Below are positions 1 to 10,593 of a stretch of 64,000 nt of DNA, piece after piece. The stretch is from Schizochytrium sp. TIO01 (taxonomy: Eukaryota > Sar > Bigyra > Thraustochytrida > Thraustochytriidae). The DNA lies in contig SMSO01000037.1 in the NCBI GenBank assembly GCA_004764695.1, positions 2,611,837-2,675,836 of the forward strand, in the 5' to 3' direction. Each line of letters begins with the position of its first letter. Positions within the stretch are counted from its first letter, which is position 1. The notes under the pieces were generated by a model. The model was not told the origin of the DNA. It worked only from the letters and a program-made list of their open reading frames with translations, and did not search any database. Made by a program: the position numbers and the translations under genes.

Positions 1-313
1 CGAAATTCTCAATTGTATTCACATTGCGGACCGGAGTGTAGAATCAAGCAAAGACGGCATCATTATCGAAAGGTGCCGATTGAATGTATGGGTGCCTTAC
101 GACAAAGGAATTCATCAAAGAGAAAATCTTGAAAATAGAAGGCGGATTTTAAATTACTTATAGATTTCTTTCTTCTGGGTTACGATGATTATGTTTTCGA
201 AGATACCTTTCCCATATTGGAATTATCCAAATGCGGAGAGAAGTAAGCGACCCGCTTGGAACGAACACATACATAATTACGTTATTAAGTAACGTCAAGG
301 CTCAATTGTTTGT
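1..313. other. Left-edge non-coding stretch
   Basis: AT-rich sequence downstream of the minus-strand membrane protein gene. I see no ORF, repeat or RNA gene that I can support here; it probably contains the 3' untranslated region of that gene. Confidence 0.4.
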
Positions 314-913
314 TTACTCAGCCCGCTTCCGTGCGCCCTCCTCGTCACCAAGATACTGAATCTTGACGTTGAGAAGAGAGAGCTCCTCAATAATAAGCAT
401 CATGACCACCGGAACTGTGGGTTTTCCAGTGACAAGAACAGTGCCAAGAATGAGTCCCCAAAGAATAAACATGACCTTGAGTCGCATGTTAAGCTTGGGC
501 AAGAGCGTGAACGCGAGAAGCGCTGCACAGATAACAGCACCAAATTCGTAGGCCTCTGCAAGTCCGCTATCCTGCAAGAAAATGACAGCCAAAGTGCTTC
601 CCAGTGCCGTGGTTGTGAGGCCGAGCTCTGCAAAGACAATTTCATTGCGTGTCCAAAGAGATAGCGCGTAAAGGAATTGCTGCGGCAAGAAGACCAAAAG
701 CAAGTGCATCTGGTCCTGGGGGCCAGCCTCAGGATGGAAACCCATGGCAGCAGCCACAGAGGCGAGAGCAGTCCATCCAGAAGCGATTCCGATGCTCAAC
801 TGGTGTGGCATCAAAAGGTGCGCTTTGCCAGCTTTGCGAAGACGCACAAAGCTTACCATGGTCAAAGCGACCAAGATGGCGCCAAACGGGATCGATTCCA
901 TCGTGTCGAACAT
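314..913 (-). CDS. Polytopic membrane protein of unknown function
   Basis: This intron-free ORF encodes 199 residues and begins at a clear ATG on the minus strand. The protein is very hydrophobic, with roughly five or six likely membrane helices (near residues 8-25, 40-58, 68-88, 97-115, 122-138 and 147-180), a basic patch after the first helix and a charged C-terminal tail ending in KRAE. I do not recognise a family by motif. Residues 94-199 can be aligned almost without gaps to residues 44-140 of the aminotransferase encoded at 7790-9802: both have an F-x-E-x-G start, a shared AV, an AVI-x-A stretch and a K-x(2)-MFI-type stretch. Both proteins also carry an FHP tripeptide before this block. 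I infer a shared membrane module. The GC content is well above that of the flanking DNA, which supports a real gene. Confidence 0.75.
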   Translation of the reverse strand: MFDTMESIPFGAILVALTMVSFVRLRKAGKAHLLMPHQLSIGIASGWTALASVAAAMGFHPEAGPQDQMHLLLVFLPQQFLYALSLWTRNEIVFAELGLTTTALGSTLAVIFLQDSGLAEAYEFGAVICAALLAFTLLPKLNMRLKVMFILWGLILGTVLVTGKPTVPVVMMLIIEELSLLNVKIQYLGDEEGARKRAE

Positions 914-3900
914 CCTCTAAGCCAGATATACGCGGCACAGGCACCACCGAGGTTGTTGTCAAATGTAGACTGCGTTAGGTGGGAATCGTCCCTTCCGTGA
1001 GTTTGCGAAGCAGGGGCAAGCTTGTGCCGGTTTTTGTTTGGGAAATGGGAAATGAAACATCACTCGCTAATCCTATTTAGATATTTTTTTTTTACACCGT
1101 GCCTACCTACTACTATCAATAATAGGTAGATACAAAATAACAAGGCGACCCCTGTACAGGTCGCAATGATTGTTAGTATGAAGAATATGCAGCAGCTTTA
1201 TGCGCGTCTATCTATCACTGCTCCTGGGGAGTACTCTTAATAACAGTATCTTAAAAGGCAATAATCAAAGCTTAGACAGGCAAATTATAAAAACAATAAC
1301 CTATAAAGTGAATCGTTTGGAGGCACAATTTTGGAAATACATCTAAATTCACCGTCTAGAAAACTAGCAAATGGGTTTAAGATCTTGCAGTGTGATTAAT
1401 TGATTGAGATACAGCAACACGCTAGAATCTAAAATCTAAAATGCAAATGATCTAATTTTACTGGAAAACTTTTGCTTATCTAACTTTTTAACAGATACTT
1501 AGTCAATTCTCGCACATTTCAAATTTTGCTCGGTAAGATTCCTTTTCCAGGCATCTTTGGGATTCCGGGTCTGTTCGGAGCTCCTAAAAGTCGCAAATTT
1601 GACACACATTCAAAGACCTCTGTGAGGCGAATTTCATCGGGAAGATTGTGAGAAAATTGGTTCCGAGCAGAATTCATTGTTGTAAGTCATTCCTGAAATT
1701 AGCGAATGGTCAAAATAAACTCGAGAATGCGAATTTGGTCTGCGTAGGTGAAGTGTCTTTTCCTTCGTAATCTTTATTCAATCTCGAACCCATCTGCACC
1801 CTTTTAGGCGCGCAAAAGTATTTTACTAGGCATGCGACAGACACATTCGACAGTATTCTTTTAGAAACCTTGTTGTTTGAAGTAAATACCCGCTCTAAAA
1901 CTATTATCTTCATCAGTGCATACAACTATCAAGTCTCAAATTAAACTTCTCAAGAGTTTCCCCTGTCGTTCAAACCATCAGGTGAGATTTCTCCAAGAGA
2001 AGATTTATGACCTTTCGATGCCCAGTTACTGTCTTCATGCTGTGCTCTAAGCCTCTTCATCCCATATTAAGGGCGGGTGCCACTACTCTATATACCGGAC
2101 CGGTGGTACCACTAGCGTGTCTTTTGACGACATGATTTCCTGCCACATTTGTTCTTCATATCACTTTCCTGAAAAATCCTATATTCCCTAAAACATTATT
2201 CTTAATGAAAGAGAAAGTATCAATCAAACCTTTGTCGAATCTCACCTACAGCGAACACACTAGATTCAGTCAGAACCACTACTTTTAAAGAAAGAAATGA
2301 TAAACAAACACGAAAGACTCAAAGTTGAGCAAACAATAATTAAAATCCGGGAGGGGGCATGCAGCGCCTCCGTGCCTTTGCACCATCGTCCCCGTCCACG
2401 CGCTTTTCGCCTTCCACGTGACCGTTCGTTTTGCACTAGATTCGCTGGAATCTTCCTTTTTTAAAGTACGCCTGGCTGGGCCCAGAGAAGATTCTGCTCG
2501 CCCCATAAACTAGCTGCTATTTATAGGTCCGAGGGGTACGTGGCAATATTGTTATCCTTGGGCAGAGACATCGATAAGGTACCTATGAATCATCAAGGCG
2601 GCTGGCATCTTCTGATAGAAAGAAAGCAAGCCTGAGCATAATAATCATTTCTTCTGCTAGGGAGCTAGTTAGTTTCCCTTGGCTTGTCAGGTACAGAAAA
2701 GCCATACAAACTGCGGTTGCTGTAGCAGACCATCTACCTGATGAAGGCGTCGCATACAGCGACAGGAAAAGATAATTTGACCTCTTTCAGGTGCAGTGTA
2801 GCAATTGTGAAGATTCCTGGGTGGTCTGTGCGAATAAAACACGCTGATCCGCCGACTTAAACTTTGCCACAAAAGCCATAGGTACGGTACTGTCGCGTTT
2901 CTCTATATGGCCGGCAGGTGGACAATGGTTCGATCCTTCGTGTAGCAAGGAGGATCTTGGTTAGGTAATTCCAATGAAAGGCAATTCGAAAGCAACGCCT
3001 CACTCCTTCGTCTACAGCCCGAGTGCCAAACTGATGGAACCTGGAGGCCTCGAATCTAAGCAGACAGGAAGGCAGCCTAATCCCGCCCAGTCCACTGGCA
3101 AGACTGCAATTGAAACCAGTTGTACTTCCAAGCTGCCTTTCAAGCAGTAGTTGAAGTTACCGTGGCGCCGTTACGAGTGTTTTGTAATGCCTTTTCCATA
3201 GAAATGAAAAAAATTAAAGGGTTTCTTTCAATTACTCTTCAAATGGAATACATGTATCGCCGATCAATCCAAATACGCTCACTCTGCGAAGGTAATTAGT
3301 TCCTTTATCAATGGTAGACTGGCTATTTCCAGCCTATACGGCACAGCGTGTAGGCAGGTAGGTACATACTACCTCATTTACTAACTAGACATCGCCTTTA
3401 ATTTTAAATAACAATAAAGATCGGAGAATCTTGTTGATGATGAACGACGCCGTCTCGAGCGGTTTGGCCCGTCTCGGGAGCGCATCTTGGCTTTGTCCCC
3501 TTATGTACAATATACCCCCCGACGTCACTGTATAAATTAGTATACTTGCCTCGCTGGAGGGACCCACGGGGGGCATATAAGACCTCCAACTAGATGCGAA
3601 GGCAGTGCTAAGTTTGTAGTTAGAACGACGGCGGATCTCAATCCGTGGACTGTGGGCCTCTAGTATTTTCGCGGTCCCCACACGAGGTTGGCATCCGCTT
3701 TGAGGTCGCAGGTTTGGTTTATTTGAGTTATGAATTTCTCGCCGTGAATGCCAAAGCAGCATGAATGAGTGAGTGAATGAATGAATGAATGAATGAATGA
3801 ATGAATGAATGCAAAGGTTGCAGAGTGTCAGTCTCTCCGTTGTGAAGACGTATTCTCTCCCACGTTCACGGGGATATCATGCTGCAGTCTTTCGGTTGGG

Positions 3901-4329
3901 GGCTATACTGGAGAAGATTCGTCAAACATTCGAGCAATTGGGAACAGTGTGAGAAATGTCTTTAATGCATCTAGATGCAGTGCATTATTTTTGCAATCAG
4001 TTAATCTTAAAATCGGATTCAGAGCTTAGGTAGCACAGTAAGCTACGAGTGCTAGGTTCTAGGGGGAGGGTATACATACATCTATGCGTCTTATGAGATA
4101 TACGAAATAGCATCTTTGAGGCTTTCAAAGGACCTCAGCAATCCGACATTTTCCACCCATAGTCGTATTCCCACGCCTTGAGTTGCTGTAGACCGTTTTC
4201 ACTCAAGAGCTCGCAAGGCCACGGGAAGCCTTGCTTACTCCAAAGAAGCTTGGGAGGACATTTAACGCTGCACTGCAGCCGAGACTGCTGAGAAAGACAT
4301 TGCGTACGTAGGCAACTATATCAAGGAGA
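914..4329. other. Intergenic region, no supported gene
   Basis: About 3.4 kb of mostly AT-rich DNA. It contains short TAGGTA-type inverted repeats near 1107-1135 and 3350-3372 and a TGAA microsatellite at 3761-3811. A GC-richer segment at about 3420-3760 has open frames on the minus strand that look like chance ORFs. The 125-codon frame there has no recognisable domain. Confidence 0.4.
3761..3811. repeat. (TGAA)n microsatellite
   Basis: About 12 near-perfect copies of the tetranucleotide TGAA, with two TGAG variants at the left end. Confidence 0.9.
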
Positions 4330-4848
4330 ATGGACTATGCTAGTTTTGCAGTGCTGCTCTCATTGGAGCGCCTCGCCTATGGCGTCGTGTGGAAGAAGCC
4401 GCAGACCGTTGCCAAGGCGGCCCAAATGGTGGGCATGAAGCAAAAGGAGCCTGAGCTGATCTTTAACTTCGTGCGTGCCTTCAAACTTGTACAAATGTAC
4501 GTCTTTAGCACATGGTATTACACACATTACGGTACCACGCTGCCGTCTCTAAGCTGGTTGCAATTTCTCATCGGAGTACCAGTCCTCATCTTTGGTCAAA
4601 TTCTCAATGCCATGGTGTGGTACCGTATCGGCATTGATGGTGTTTGCTACGGATCCTGCTTTGGACGCAATATTCCTTGGTGCACCAAATTTCCCTACAG
4701 CCATTTCTCGCACCCTCAGTACCTAGGCGCTATCCTTACTGTGTGGGGTATGTTTGTGTTTAGCTGGAATGACTGCCCGGATTGGTTTTACTTGCCTATT
4801 ATTGAGACGCTTCTCTACGCCTCATCAATGTATTACTGGGAGGCATAA
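4330..4848 (+). CDS. Phospholipid N-methyltransferase (PEMT/Opi3-like)
   Basis: A 172-residue membrane protein starting at an ATG in good context (GAGAATGG). It resembles the phosphatidylethanolamine/phosphatidyl-N-methylethanolamine N-methyltransferase family, small endoplasmic-reticulum enzymes that use S-adenosylmethionine to make phosphatidylcholine. The N-terminus has the LERLAYGVVWKKP segment seen in the fungal and bacterial relatives (an ER-x-x-Y-x-x-W-x-x-P pattern). Hydrophobic helices follow at about 50-65, 77-98 and 137-165. The C-terminal half has FSHPQYLGAI, matching the family's HP-x-Y-x-G motif that contributes to AdoMet binding. The length is close to that of single-domain PEMT/Opi3 proteins (about 200). 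The C-terminus ends soon after the last helix, so the usual acidic E-E region is shortened or a 3' exon is missed. Which methylation steps it performs cannot be told from sequence. Confidence 0.8.
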   Translation: MDYASFAVLLSLERLAYGVVWKKPQTVAKAAQMVGMKQKEPELIFNFVRAFKLVQMYVFSTWYYTHYGTTLPSLSWLQFLIGVPVLIFGQILNAMVWYRIGIDGVCYGSCFGRNIPWCTKFPYSHFSHPQYLGAILTVWGMFVFSWNDCPDWFYLPIIETLLYASSMYYWEA

Positions 4849-5293
4849 AAGTAGAATACAAGATTTGCCTCCGGCTCAAGCTCAGCAGTGCAGATCACTG
4901 CGTATGCGCACAGGATACTATTCGCTCTCTACTCTTATGACATCCCATTCGCTGTGTAATAGCTTTGGCCATTCTTCATGTACCTCCTTCCTTCATACGA
5001 GGTTGGAAATATGACAAGGGTGCATCCTGATAGTGCCATGAATTTCTGCTCTTTACTGATTACCTTGTTAGTGTATTCTTCTAGATTTGGTTTTGTCGCC
5101 CCAAACTCCACCTTCTCTAGTTTATAGCAGCATTGGCAGCAACTTTCACAACATTTATTGGTGCACTCTCTGCAATTATTCGTTCAAAATTCTTCCTTTT
5201 ACATGTTAAACCTATGAACAAACCAAAATTTTCAATTTCAACATCATATCAATGATCAGTACAAGCAACCACATAGTCTTTAGAATCCGCTTG
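4849..5293. other. Convergent intergenic spacer
   Basis: AT-rich spacer between the 3' ends of the methyltransferase (+) and hydrolase (-) genes. I see only probable 3' untranslated sequence. Confidence 0.4.
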
Positions 5294-6960
5294 CTATGAG
5301 TTCACAATCCAGTGAGTCGCTGATGCTAGGGCAGCCTCATCCACTCGGAGATGGTCATGCATGGGACCCTTGTGAGTCGCATGCGGAGGCATCTTTGCAA
5401 TCATAATGTCATAAGGCACCGCTGCATTGAATGAATCAGAGCGCCAGTTTACTGGATCTTCCCGCAGCAAGCTACACATGTAAACAAATGGTGAACAGCA
5501 GTGTCGTAAAGAAATGTTTGTCCACGAAATTTGTTGAATGTCAACTACATGATAGATTGTATGGCGCTTGAGGCGAGGGCATGAGCCGCCGAAGAGACCC
5601 CCCCAATAAGTGAAGTTTCATAAGTTTCAATTAATAAACGTGGTAATGCTTCTCGAACAAGGTGGATATTCTCTGTCATGCGTTGCGACGGAGATATGCC
5701 ATCTAATGGTCCATAGTCTTTGGTTCCCCGAGTGAAAAAAGGATCAATGAGGGTGAGGCGCTGGGGATACCAAAGGGACTCTCCTTGTGTACCAAAAAAG
5801 TGCGTTTGGCTCAACAATAGCCTTCGGCAGAATTCTAAAGTCAGCTGCGCACCAAGGGAGTGTCCGATAATATGGACAGGTCCATATGTTGTTGAGGCAG
5901 ATACGCTGAAATGCTCAAGGTAGGTTTTAACTAGCATATCACTTACACAATGGTCTTCCTGAAAAATTCCGGAACTTTCAACAAAAATAGTGCTTCCATC
6001 CGGGTTACGGCGCCGCCAACGTAGCCCCACACCATCATGAGTATTGAAGATTTTTCGTTCCGCTTCAGCGACGGTAGGCTCATCCGCTAATTGGTTCCAA
6101 TAAAAGATGCCTATGTTATAACCTTTGGCTACCCATAAATCGACAACTTCTGTGTCTTGCATGGGCGATTTAGTTCCAGGTGGATTGACAAAGTTCAGTG
6201 TTTCACGAAATCCTCGCAACGTCGTTCCTGGTTGCCAGCCGTGGACGTAGATAATACTTGGCTTTGTAGCGTCAAAGTACTCACTCTTAGGACCAGGGCT
6301 GCATTTCCGCCCAATACCAAACCAATACAAACGAACATCAGGATGCCAAGGATATACCCATGACTTTGCAACTGTCTCAACAAAGTTTTCCTGAGTCAAT
6401 GAATGCGAGCAGTCTTCTCCATGTCTTGTAAGAAACTCCTGAAGTGTTAGCGATTCAATATCAGGTATGACATGCAATGTTTCGTGCAGAGCGTCAGGAA
6501 TCCATCCAACCGCATTTCGAGCGATACATGGGATTTTCATCAATGCTCTTCCAACCAGAACAGCTATTCCCACAATAAAAATAAGCGGCATACCGAGGAT
6601 GCAGGCTCCAGCACCTACGAACCATGGAGGTTGGTGGCGATGAAACGCTTTGTGTAAAAACCCTCGTTCCGTATGCATCTCAGTCATAACTTTGAGAACA
6701 CCTTTTCGCGCGCTTTGTAGGAGTTGTATCCTTGTGACAGCATCTTCTTCCTGTTTCATTGATAGTTCTTTTCGCTCCAGCTCGGCAGCATCTGAATTCG
6801 TTCTGGATTCTTTCGCTTGAGTTTGCTGGAGATCTCGCTCAAGTTGTTCCCAATCTTGAGGACCTTGCTCTGGTGTCGCACATTTACTACTAAGATCTGC
6901 TTCTTTCTTTGCTTTTGTGCCGTCTCCTTTGCGAGATGTGGATGTTTCCTCTGCGCGCAT
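5294..6960 (-). CDS. Membrane-anchored alpha/beta hydrolase (lipase-like), two exons
   Basis: Exon 1 runs from the ATG at 6960 to 5549 and exon 2 from 5471 to the stop at 5294, joined across a 77-nt GT-AG intron; the spliced product is 529 residues. Residues 1-100 are charged and probably coiled-coil, with Q- and E-rich stretches. A hydrophobic anchor sits at about 113-140. The catalytic domain follows: an oxyanion-type YVHGW near 238-242, the nucleophile elbow GHSLG with Ser368, and LIDPF with a candidate acid at Asp406. The only good candidates for the catalytic His (H509 or H511, in a PMHDHLRV segment) lie in exon 2, which strongly supports the splice. Spacing and motifs suggest a lipase or carboxylic-ester hydrolase of the pancreatic-lipase-like superfamily. 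The substrate is unknown. The domain order implies a membrane-tethered enzyme. Confidence 0.82.
5472..5548 (-). other. Spliceosomal intron in the hydrolase gene
   Basis: On the minus strand the donor reads AT|GTAGTTG and the acceptor TTTACATGTGTAG|CTTG. Unspliced, exon 1 ends at a TAG immediately after the donor. Removing these 77 nt joins ATC (Ile) in frame with a 58-residue C-terminal exon that carries the expected catalytic His region. Confidence 0.8.
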
Positions 6961-7789
6961 ACTGCTTTCTTGGCGTTTCTACTTTCCCATGTTTAGACTT
7001 TGCTTGTGCTTTGAGTGTAGTAGGAGAATGCATGCACAACAATCCTCAAGGTCAATGTTGAGTCAATTATGTAGGTAAGTACAACTATCTATGACTAGTA
7101 GTAACATCTACCTACTGCTAAGTACTAGCCATGATTTTCCGGAGATCTTTCATACTTGGGAGTCTGTGACAAGAGAGAAAAGTATGATCCTTGGCAATCT
7201 CAGTGCTATTCCACATTTGGGGATTTCCTTTTGAGAAGGTTTGGGGCAAGAGTTTTATTACATACTTCAAGTGATGATGAATCAAATTAAAAAATGGGAA
7301 GACAACGCATGCTCACTTATAGTCTTTACTCTTTGACATATGAGGGGTGTAATATAGGGAAAAACCTTGGCAGGCATGTTTCGCAGGACCAAAAGTGACG
7401 GAGACGAGAACCGTTAGACACGTGGATATACAAGTGTCTGCCTTGCTATACGATCCGCTACCATTATCATCATAATTTTGTGTAGTATGCAAAGTAAACC
7501 TACAGAAATACAAGAGAGAACTCGTCCTTTTTGTAGGCAGGGGGTTGGCCAAGGCTATGCAAAATCGGGCAATCTTGAGACTACACTGCAAAGTTGAATG
7601 CTGCAAAGAATACAAACACGCAAACTAATACAGCAGAGCACCGGCCATGAATAGGTACGACAGAAGACTATATGCCCACTATCACGAGTAGCACGTGGCC
7701 TTGGAACGAAATTGTTGACTCCAAAATTTCATCTTGGGCTGATTTCAATAAAAAGGGGTCAACTTGATAGAAATGGAAATGTCGAGGAT
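6961..7789. other. Spacer between two minus-strand genes
   Basis: This holds the presumed promoter of the hydrolase gene and the 3' region of the aminotransferase gene. A TAGGTAAGTAC-type inverted repeat lies at about 7070-7130, about 110-170 nt upstream of the hydrolase ATG. No gene is supported. Confidence 0.4.
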
Positions 7790-9802
7790 TTAAAAGGTGA
7801 AGACACGCTTGATGAGCGCGCGGACAATCTCGCTGACGAGAGACAGCTGAATCGCGATCTTGGAGGGCTCCTTCTTGTCCTCCACCCACCACCATCCATC
7901 GTTCTCCATGCGGTGGCACGCCTTGACAATTTTCTCAGTAAGGAGATCGAGGTCCTTGCGCTTAAAGTCCAGAGAGAAGGAGACACGACCAGTGCCAACC
8001 CAGGAGAGGTTGAGTCCCTCGTCCTTGAGCAGGTACTGCAGCATCCAGTGGTAACGACCAGGGCGCTTGTAGAGGATGGTCCAGACAGAAGCATATGCGG
8101 CAATCTGAATAGGTGCAGCAGTCTCCGGGAACTCCTTCTCAAGGTGAGCGTTAATATCCTTGACCCACTCGGCAACGTCAGTGCGAAGACGGTCGTACTC
8201 ACCGCGAGCCTCGGGAGATGTGGCCCACTTAAGAAATACGTTCATAGCGCCAACGAGGATAGGCTGGGCAGCAAAGGTTCCAATGACGTATGCCACACGA
8301 AGGGGCTTGATCGGGTCAGAGCGACGCATGAGGTTCGAGGGACCGCAGCAAATTCCGTTTGCAATGCCGCCACCGAGGGTCTTACCATAGGTCACAACAT
8401 CGGCCTGAACACCAAAATACTCCTGAGCACCACCAGGGGCCAGACGGAATCCTGTGTAAACTTCGTCAAACATGAGCACAATTCCACATCGGGTGCAAGT
8501 CTCACGCATGCTCTCAAGCCACTTCTTGTACGCCTGCGTGGAGCTGCTGGCTCCACGAGTGTTGCTAGCAAGCACAAGGTCACTCGGCGGTGGTGCGTTG
8601 GGGTGGAATGCCTGGAGAGGGTTGATCACAACGGCAGCGATTTCGTGGGCGCGAAGACGAATAACGTCCATAGATGCCGGAGACATGTCCTTGAGGGTGA
8701 TGACATCGCCGGGAATACGCTCGTTGCCTGCCATACTCTGAACACCGTCATACCAGCCGTGGTAAGCACCTCCAAAGATTACAACATACTTCTTGCGAGT
8801 GTTGAAACGAATGAGACGGATTGCGGCCATGACAGCCTCAGTGCCACTCATGTGGAAAGAAATCTCTTCCTTGTTGGAAATCTCGCGGAGCATGTCGATG
8901 TTTTCCTTGATAAGAGGGTGCAGAGGTCCGAGTACGCATCCAACGTCTTTGGTGAGCTCCCAGCCCTCGGTAATGAATCGCTTGTACTCATCGTAGCCGC
9001 AGACGTTGACACCGTAAGATCCACTTACGTCAGTGAGGCGGTGCTTGTCAACATCAATGAGGTCAGTGCCATCTGCGTGATCGATAACAGTGCACGGATC
9101 GCACCATCCCTCGAGCTTCTTCTGGTACGGAATAAAAACACGGTTGCCAGCAGCAAAACGAAGATCAGAGAACTTGTCAGAAAGGTATGCGCTCAGCTCG
9201 ATGGATTTAGGGAACTTGGTCTTCCACTTCTCAGCGAGGGCCTCAAAGGCACGCTCACGCTTCTGAGCGATCTCTTCAGGAGGGTTGTCGGTACGGAAGA
9301 AGTCGTGGTCATTGAAGGCCCAGCGAGGCATAATGTGTGAGACGATGGGGAAAATCAGAGGAGTTGGCGTGGCAGCCCTCAAGGTCATGAGCTCGAGAAA
9401 TACACGGTACATGAGCTTGAAGAAGGCCATGATGGCGAGGACAACCTGCACGTTGAGCTCCTCGTTGAGAATGCTGCCAGCCACAAGCATGGAGGTGACT
9501 CCAATAAACATGTAGCTCTCCTTGCGGGTGAATGCAGGTACATACACAGCAAGCATGGTGAGGCCCATGGCAACGATAACGGCGCGAGGTACGACATCTG
9601 CAAAGGGCATGTGATCAAGAGTAACTGCGATCGTTGTGAAGGTGAGCAAAGTGCGGATGCCAACCTCACTGAAGGAGTCGAAGCTGCTGAGCAGAAAGCA
9701 GGCAAACGAAAAGATGGTCAGCGGGTGGAATTTGCACGCAGAGTCATCCTCGGCGCACAGCCAGGCGCTAGAGCCACCTGGCAGGAGTTCGAGCAAAGAC
9801 AT
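7790..9802 (-). CDS. Membrane-anchored class III aminotransferase (glutamate-1-semialdehyde aminomutase-like)
   Basis: A 670-residue protein starting at an ATG on the minus strand. Residues 1-140 hold about four membrane helices. A linker (about 140-200) leads to a complete fold-type I, class III PLP enzyme. Visible family features are SGTEAVMAAIRL near 319-330, GGAYHGWYDG near 344-353 (an aromatic-His-Gly pair that stacks on PLP), FDEVYTGFR with Asp446 expected to bind the pyridine nitrogen, and KTLGGGIANG with Lys474 as the Schiff-base lysine. This arrangement is typical of glutamate-1-semialdehyde 2,1-aminomutases and their relatives in secondary metabolism. The substrate cannot be assigned. 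The membrane domain is not a normal part of that family and resembles the protein encoded at 314-913. Third-position GC is high, suggesting good expression. Confidence 0.85.
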   Translation of the reverse strand: MSLLELLPGGSSAWLCAEDDSACKFHPLTIFSFACFLLSSFDSFSEVGIRTLLTFTTIAVTLDHMPFADVVPRAVIVAMGLTMLAVYVPAFTRKESYMFIGVTSMLVAGSILNEELNVQVVLAIMAFFKLMYRVFLELMTLRAATPTPLIFPIVSHIMPRWAFNDHDFFRTDNPPEEIAQKRERAFEALAEKWKTKFPKSIELSAYLSDKFSDLRFAAGNRVFIPYQKKLEGWCDPCTVIDHADGTDLIDVDKHRLTDVSGSYGVNVCGYDEYKRFITEGWELTKDVGCVLGPLHPLIKENIDMLREISNKEEISFHMSGTEAVMAAIRLIRFNTRKKYVVIFGGAYHGWYDGVQSMAGNERIPGDVITLKDMSPASMDVIRLRAHEIAAVVINPLQAFHPNAPPPSDLVLASNTRGASSSTQAYKKWLESMRETCTRCGIVLMFDEVYTGFRLAPGGAQEYFGVQADVVTYGKTLGGGIANGICCGPSNLMRRSDPIKPLRVAYVIGTFAAQPILVGAMNVFLKWATSPEARGEYDRLRTDVAEWVKDINAHLEKEFPETAAPIQIAAYASVWTILYKRPGRYHWMLQYLLKDEGLNLSWVGTGRVSFSLDFKRKDLDLLTEKIVKACHRMENDGWWWVEDKKEPSKIAIQLSLVSEIVRALIKRVFTF

Positions 9803-10494
9803 CTTTGACAGGTGCCAACTCTCAGTCCACCAAAAGTCCGCGTCCGAGTCTACGCCACGGAGACTCGTTGTCGCAACGAAGCACTTAGTGAGTGCAGAAC
9901 CGATCGATCTTCACTCAACAATTGAGCGATCGATATTTGGGTACTGATTGAGTGAATGCTCTACGCAATTGTTTGCTTTTTTTTTACTTTCTCCTCTTTC
10001 ACTATGATTGTAATAGCAAATATTATTTAATCTTTGATACTTTCCCCTTTCAGACTGCTATTACTAATGTCTCTTATGTTGATTATGATGATGATTGCTT
10101 ACTCTTCCTCTTAGTTGACGACGTTTGCACAACTAATACTACCTACTAATAAGAGGGGAGCGACACTTTAAAAAATAAATTATTTTTTAAAATAAAGGTC
10201 ACCATCATCATCATCCCACTACGAAGCCTCATGAACCATGCAGTGAATGAACAAAGAAGACAGTGAGGAGTCTTAAGCCCGCTCCTGACTTTCGTGCAGC
10301 AGAAGTACGTAGCGCTGCAATCTTCTTCTCGCGACAACATCGAGACTCGGGTAACAAAAATAAAGTACTCTAACTGCAAAAACTTTCACCGCCACTATCT
10401 CCAAAACAAACATCTTTTTGATTCTTCTTTTATTTTTCATTCAAAACGACAGTGGTCATCCTTATCTTATCACTTTTCGAATGTTGAGGAAGCA

Positions 10495-10593
10495 ATGGGG
10501 AAGAGCTGGGTGAAAAGACTCTGCACCGCGTTTCTAGTGCTTGCAGCAATCGATGCCAAAGCAAGAGGGTCCTGTGGAGAGCTGCAGCCTTAG
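10495..10593 (+). CDS. Possible signal-peptide mini-ORF or first exon
   Basis: A 32-codon frame starts at an ATG in good context (GCAATGG). It reads as a textbook secretory signal: MGKSWVKR, then a hydrophobic core LCTAFLVLAAI, then a plausible cleavage after DAKA, but it stops nine residues later. It could be a first exon, a decayed secreted-protein gene, or chance. Nothing downstream within several hundred bases continues it convincingly. Confidence 0.2.
   Translation: MGKSWVKRLCTAFLVLAAIDAKARGSCGELQP

Noticed and set aside
2927-2940. GGTTCGATCC, resembling a tRNA B box
   Set aside because: The flanking bases do not form a T-stem and there is no A box or cloverleaf upstream.
3385-3762. 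125-codon minus-strand frame
   Set aside because: No recognisable domain and an alternative frame overlaps it. It could be a repeat-derived piece, but nothing in the window supports that.
7712-9340. 542-codon open frame on the plus strand
   Set aside because: It is the antisense shadow of the aminotransferase gene. The strong codon bias of the real gene keeps the opposite frame open, and its translation is low in complexity with no domain.
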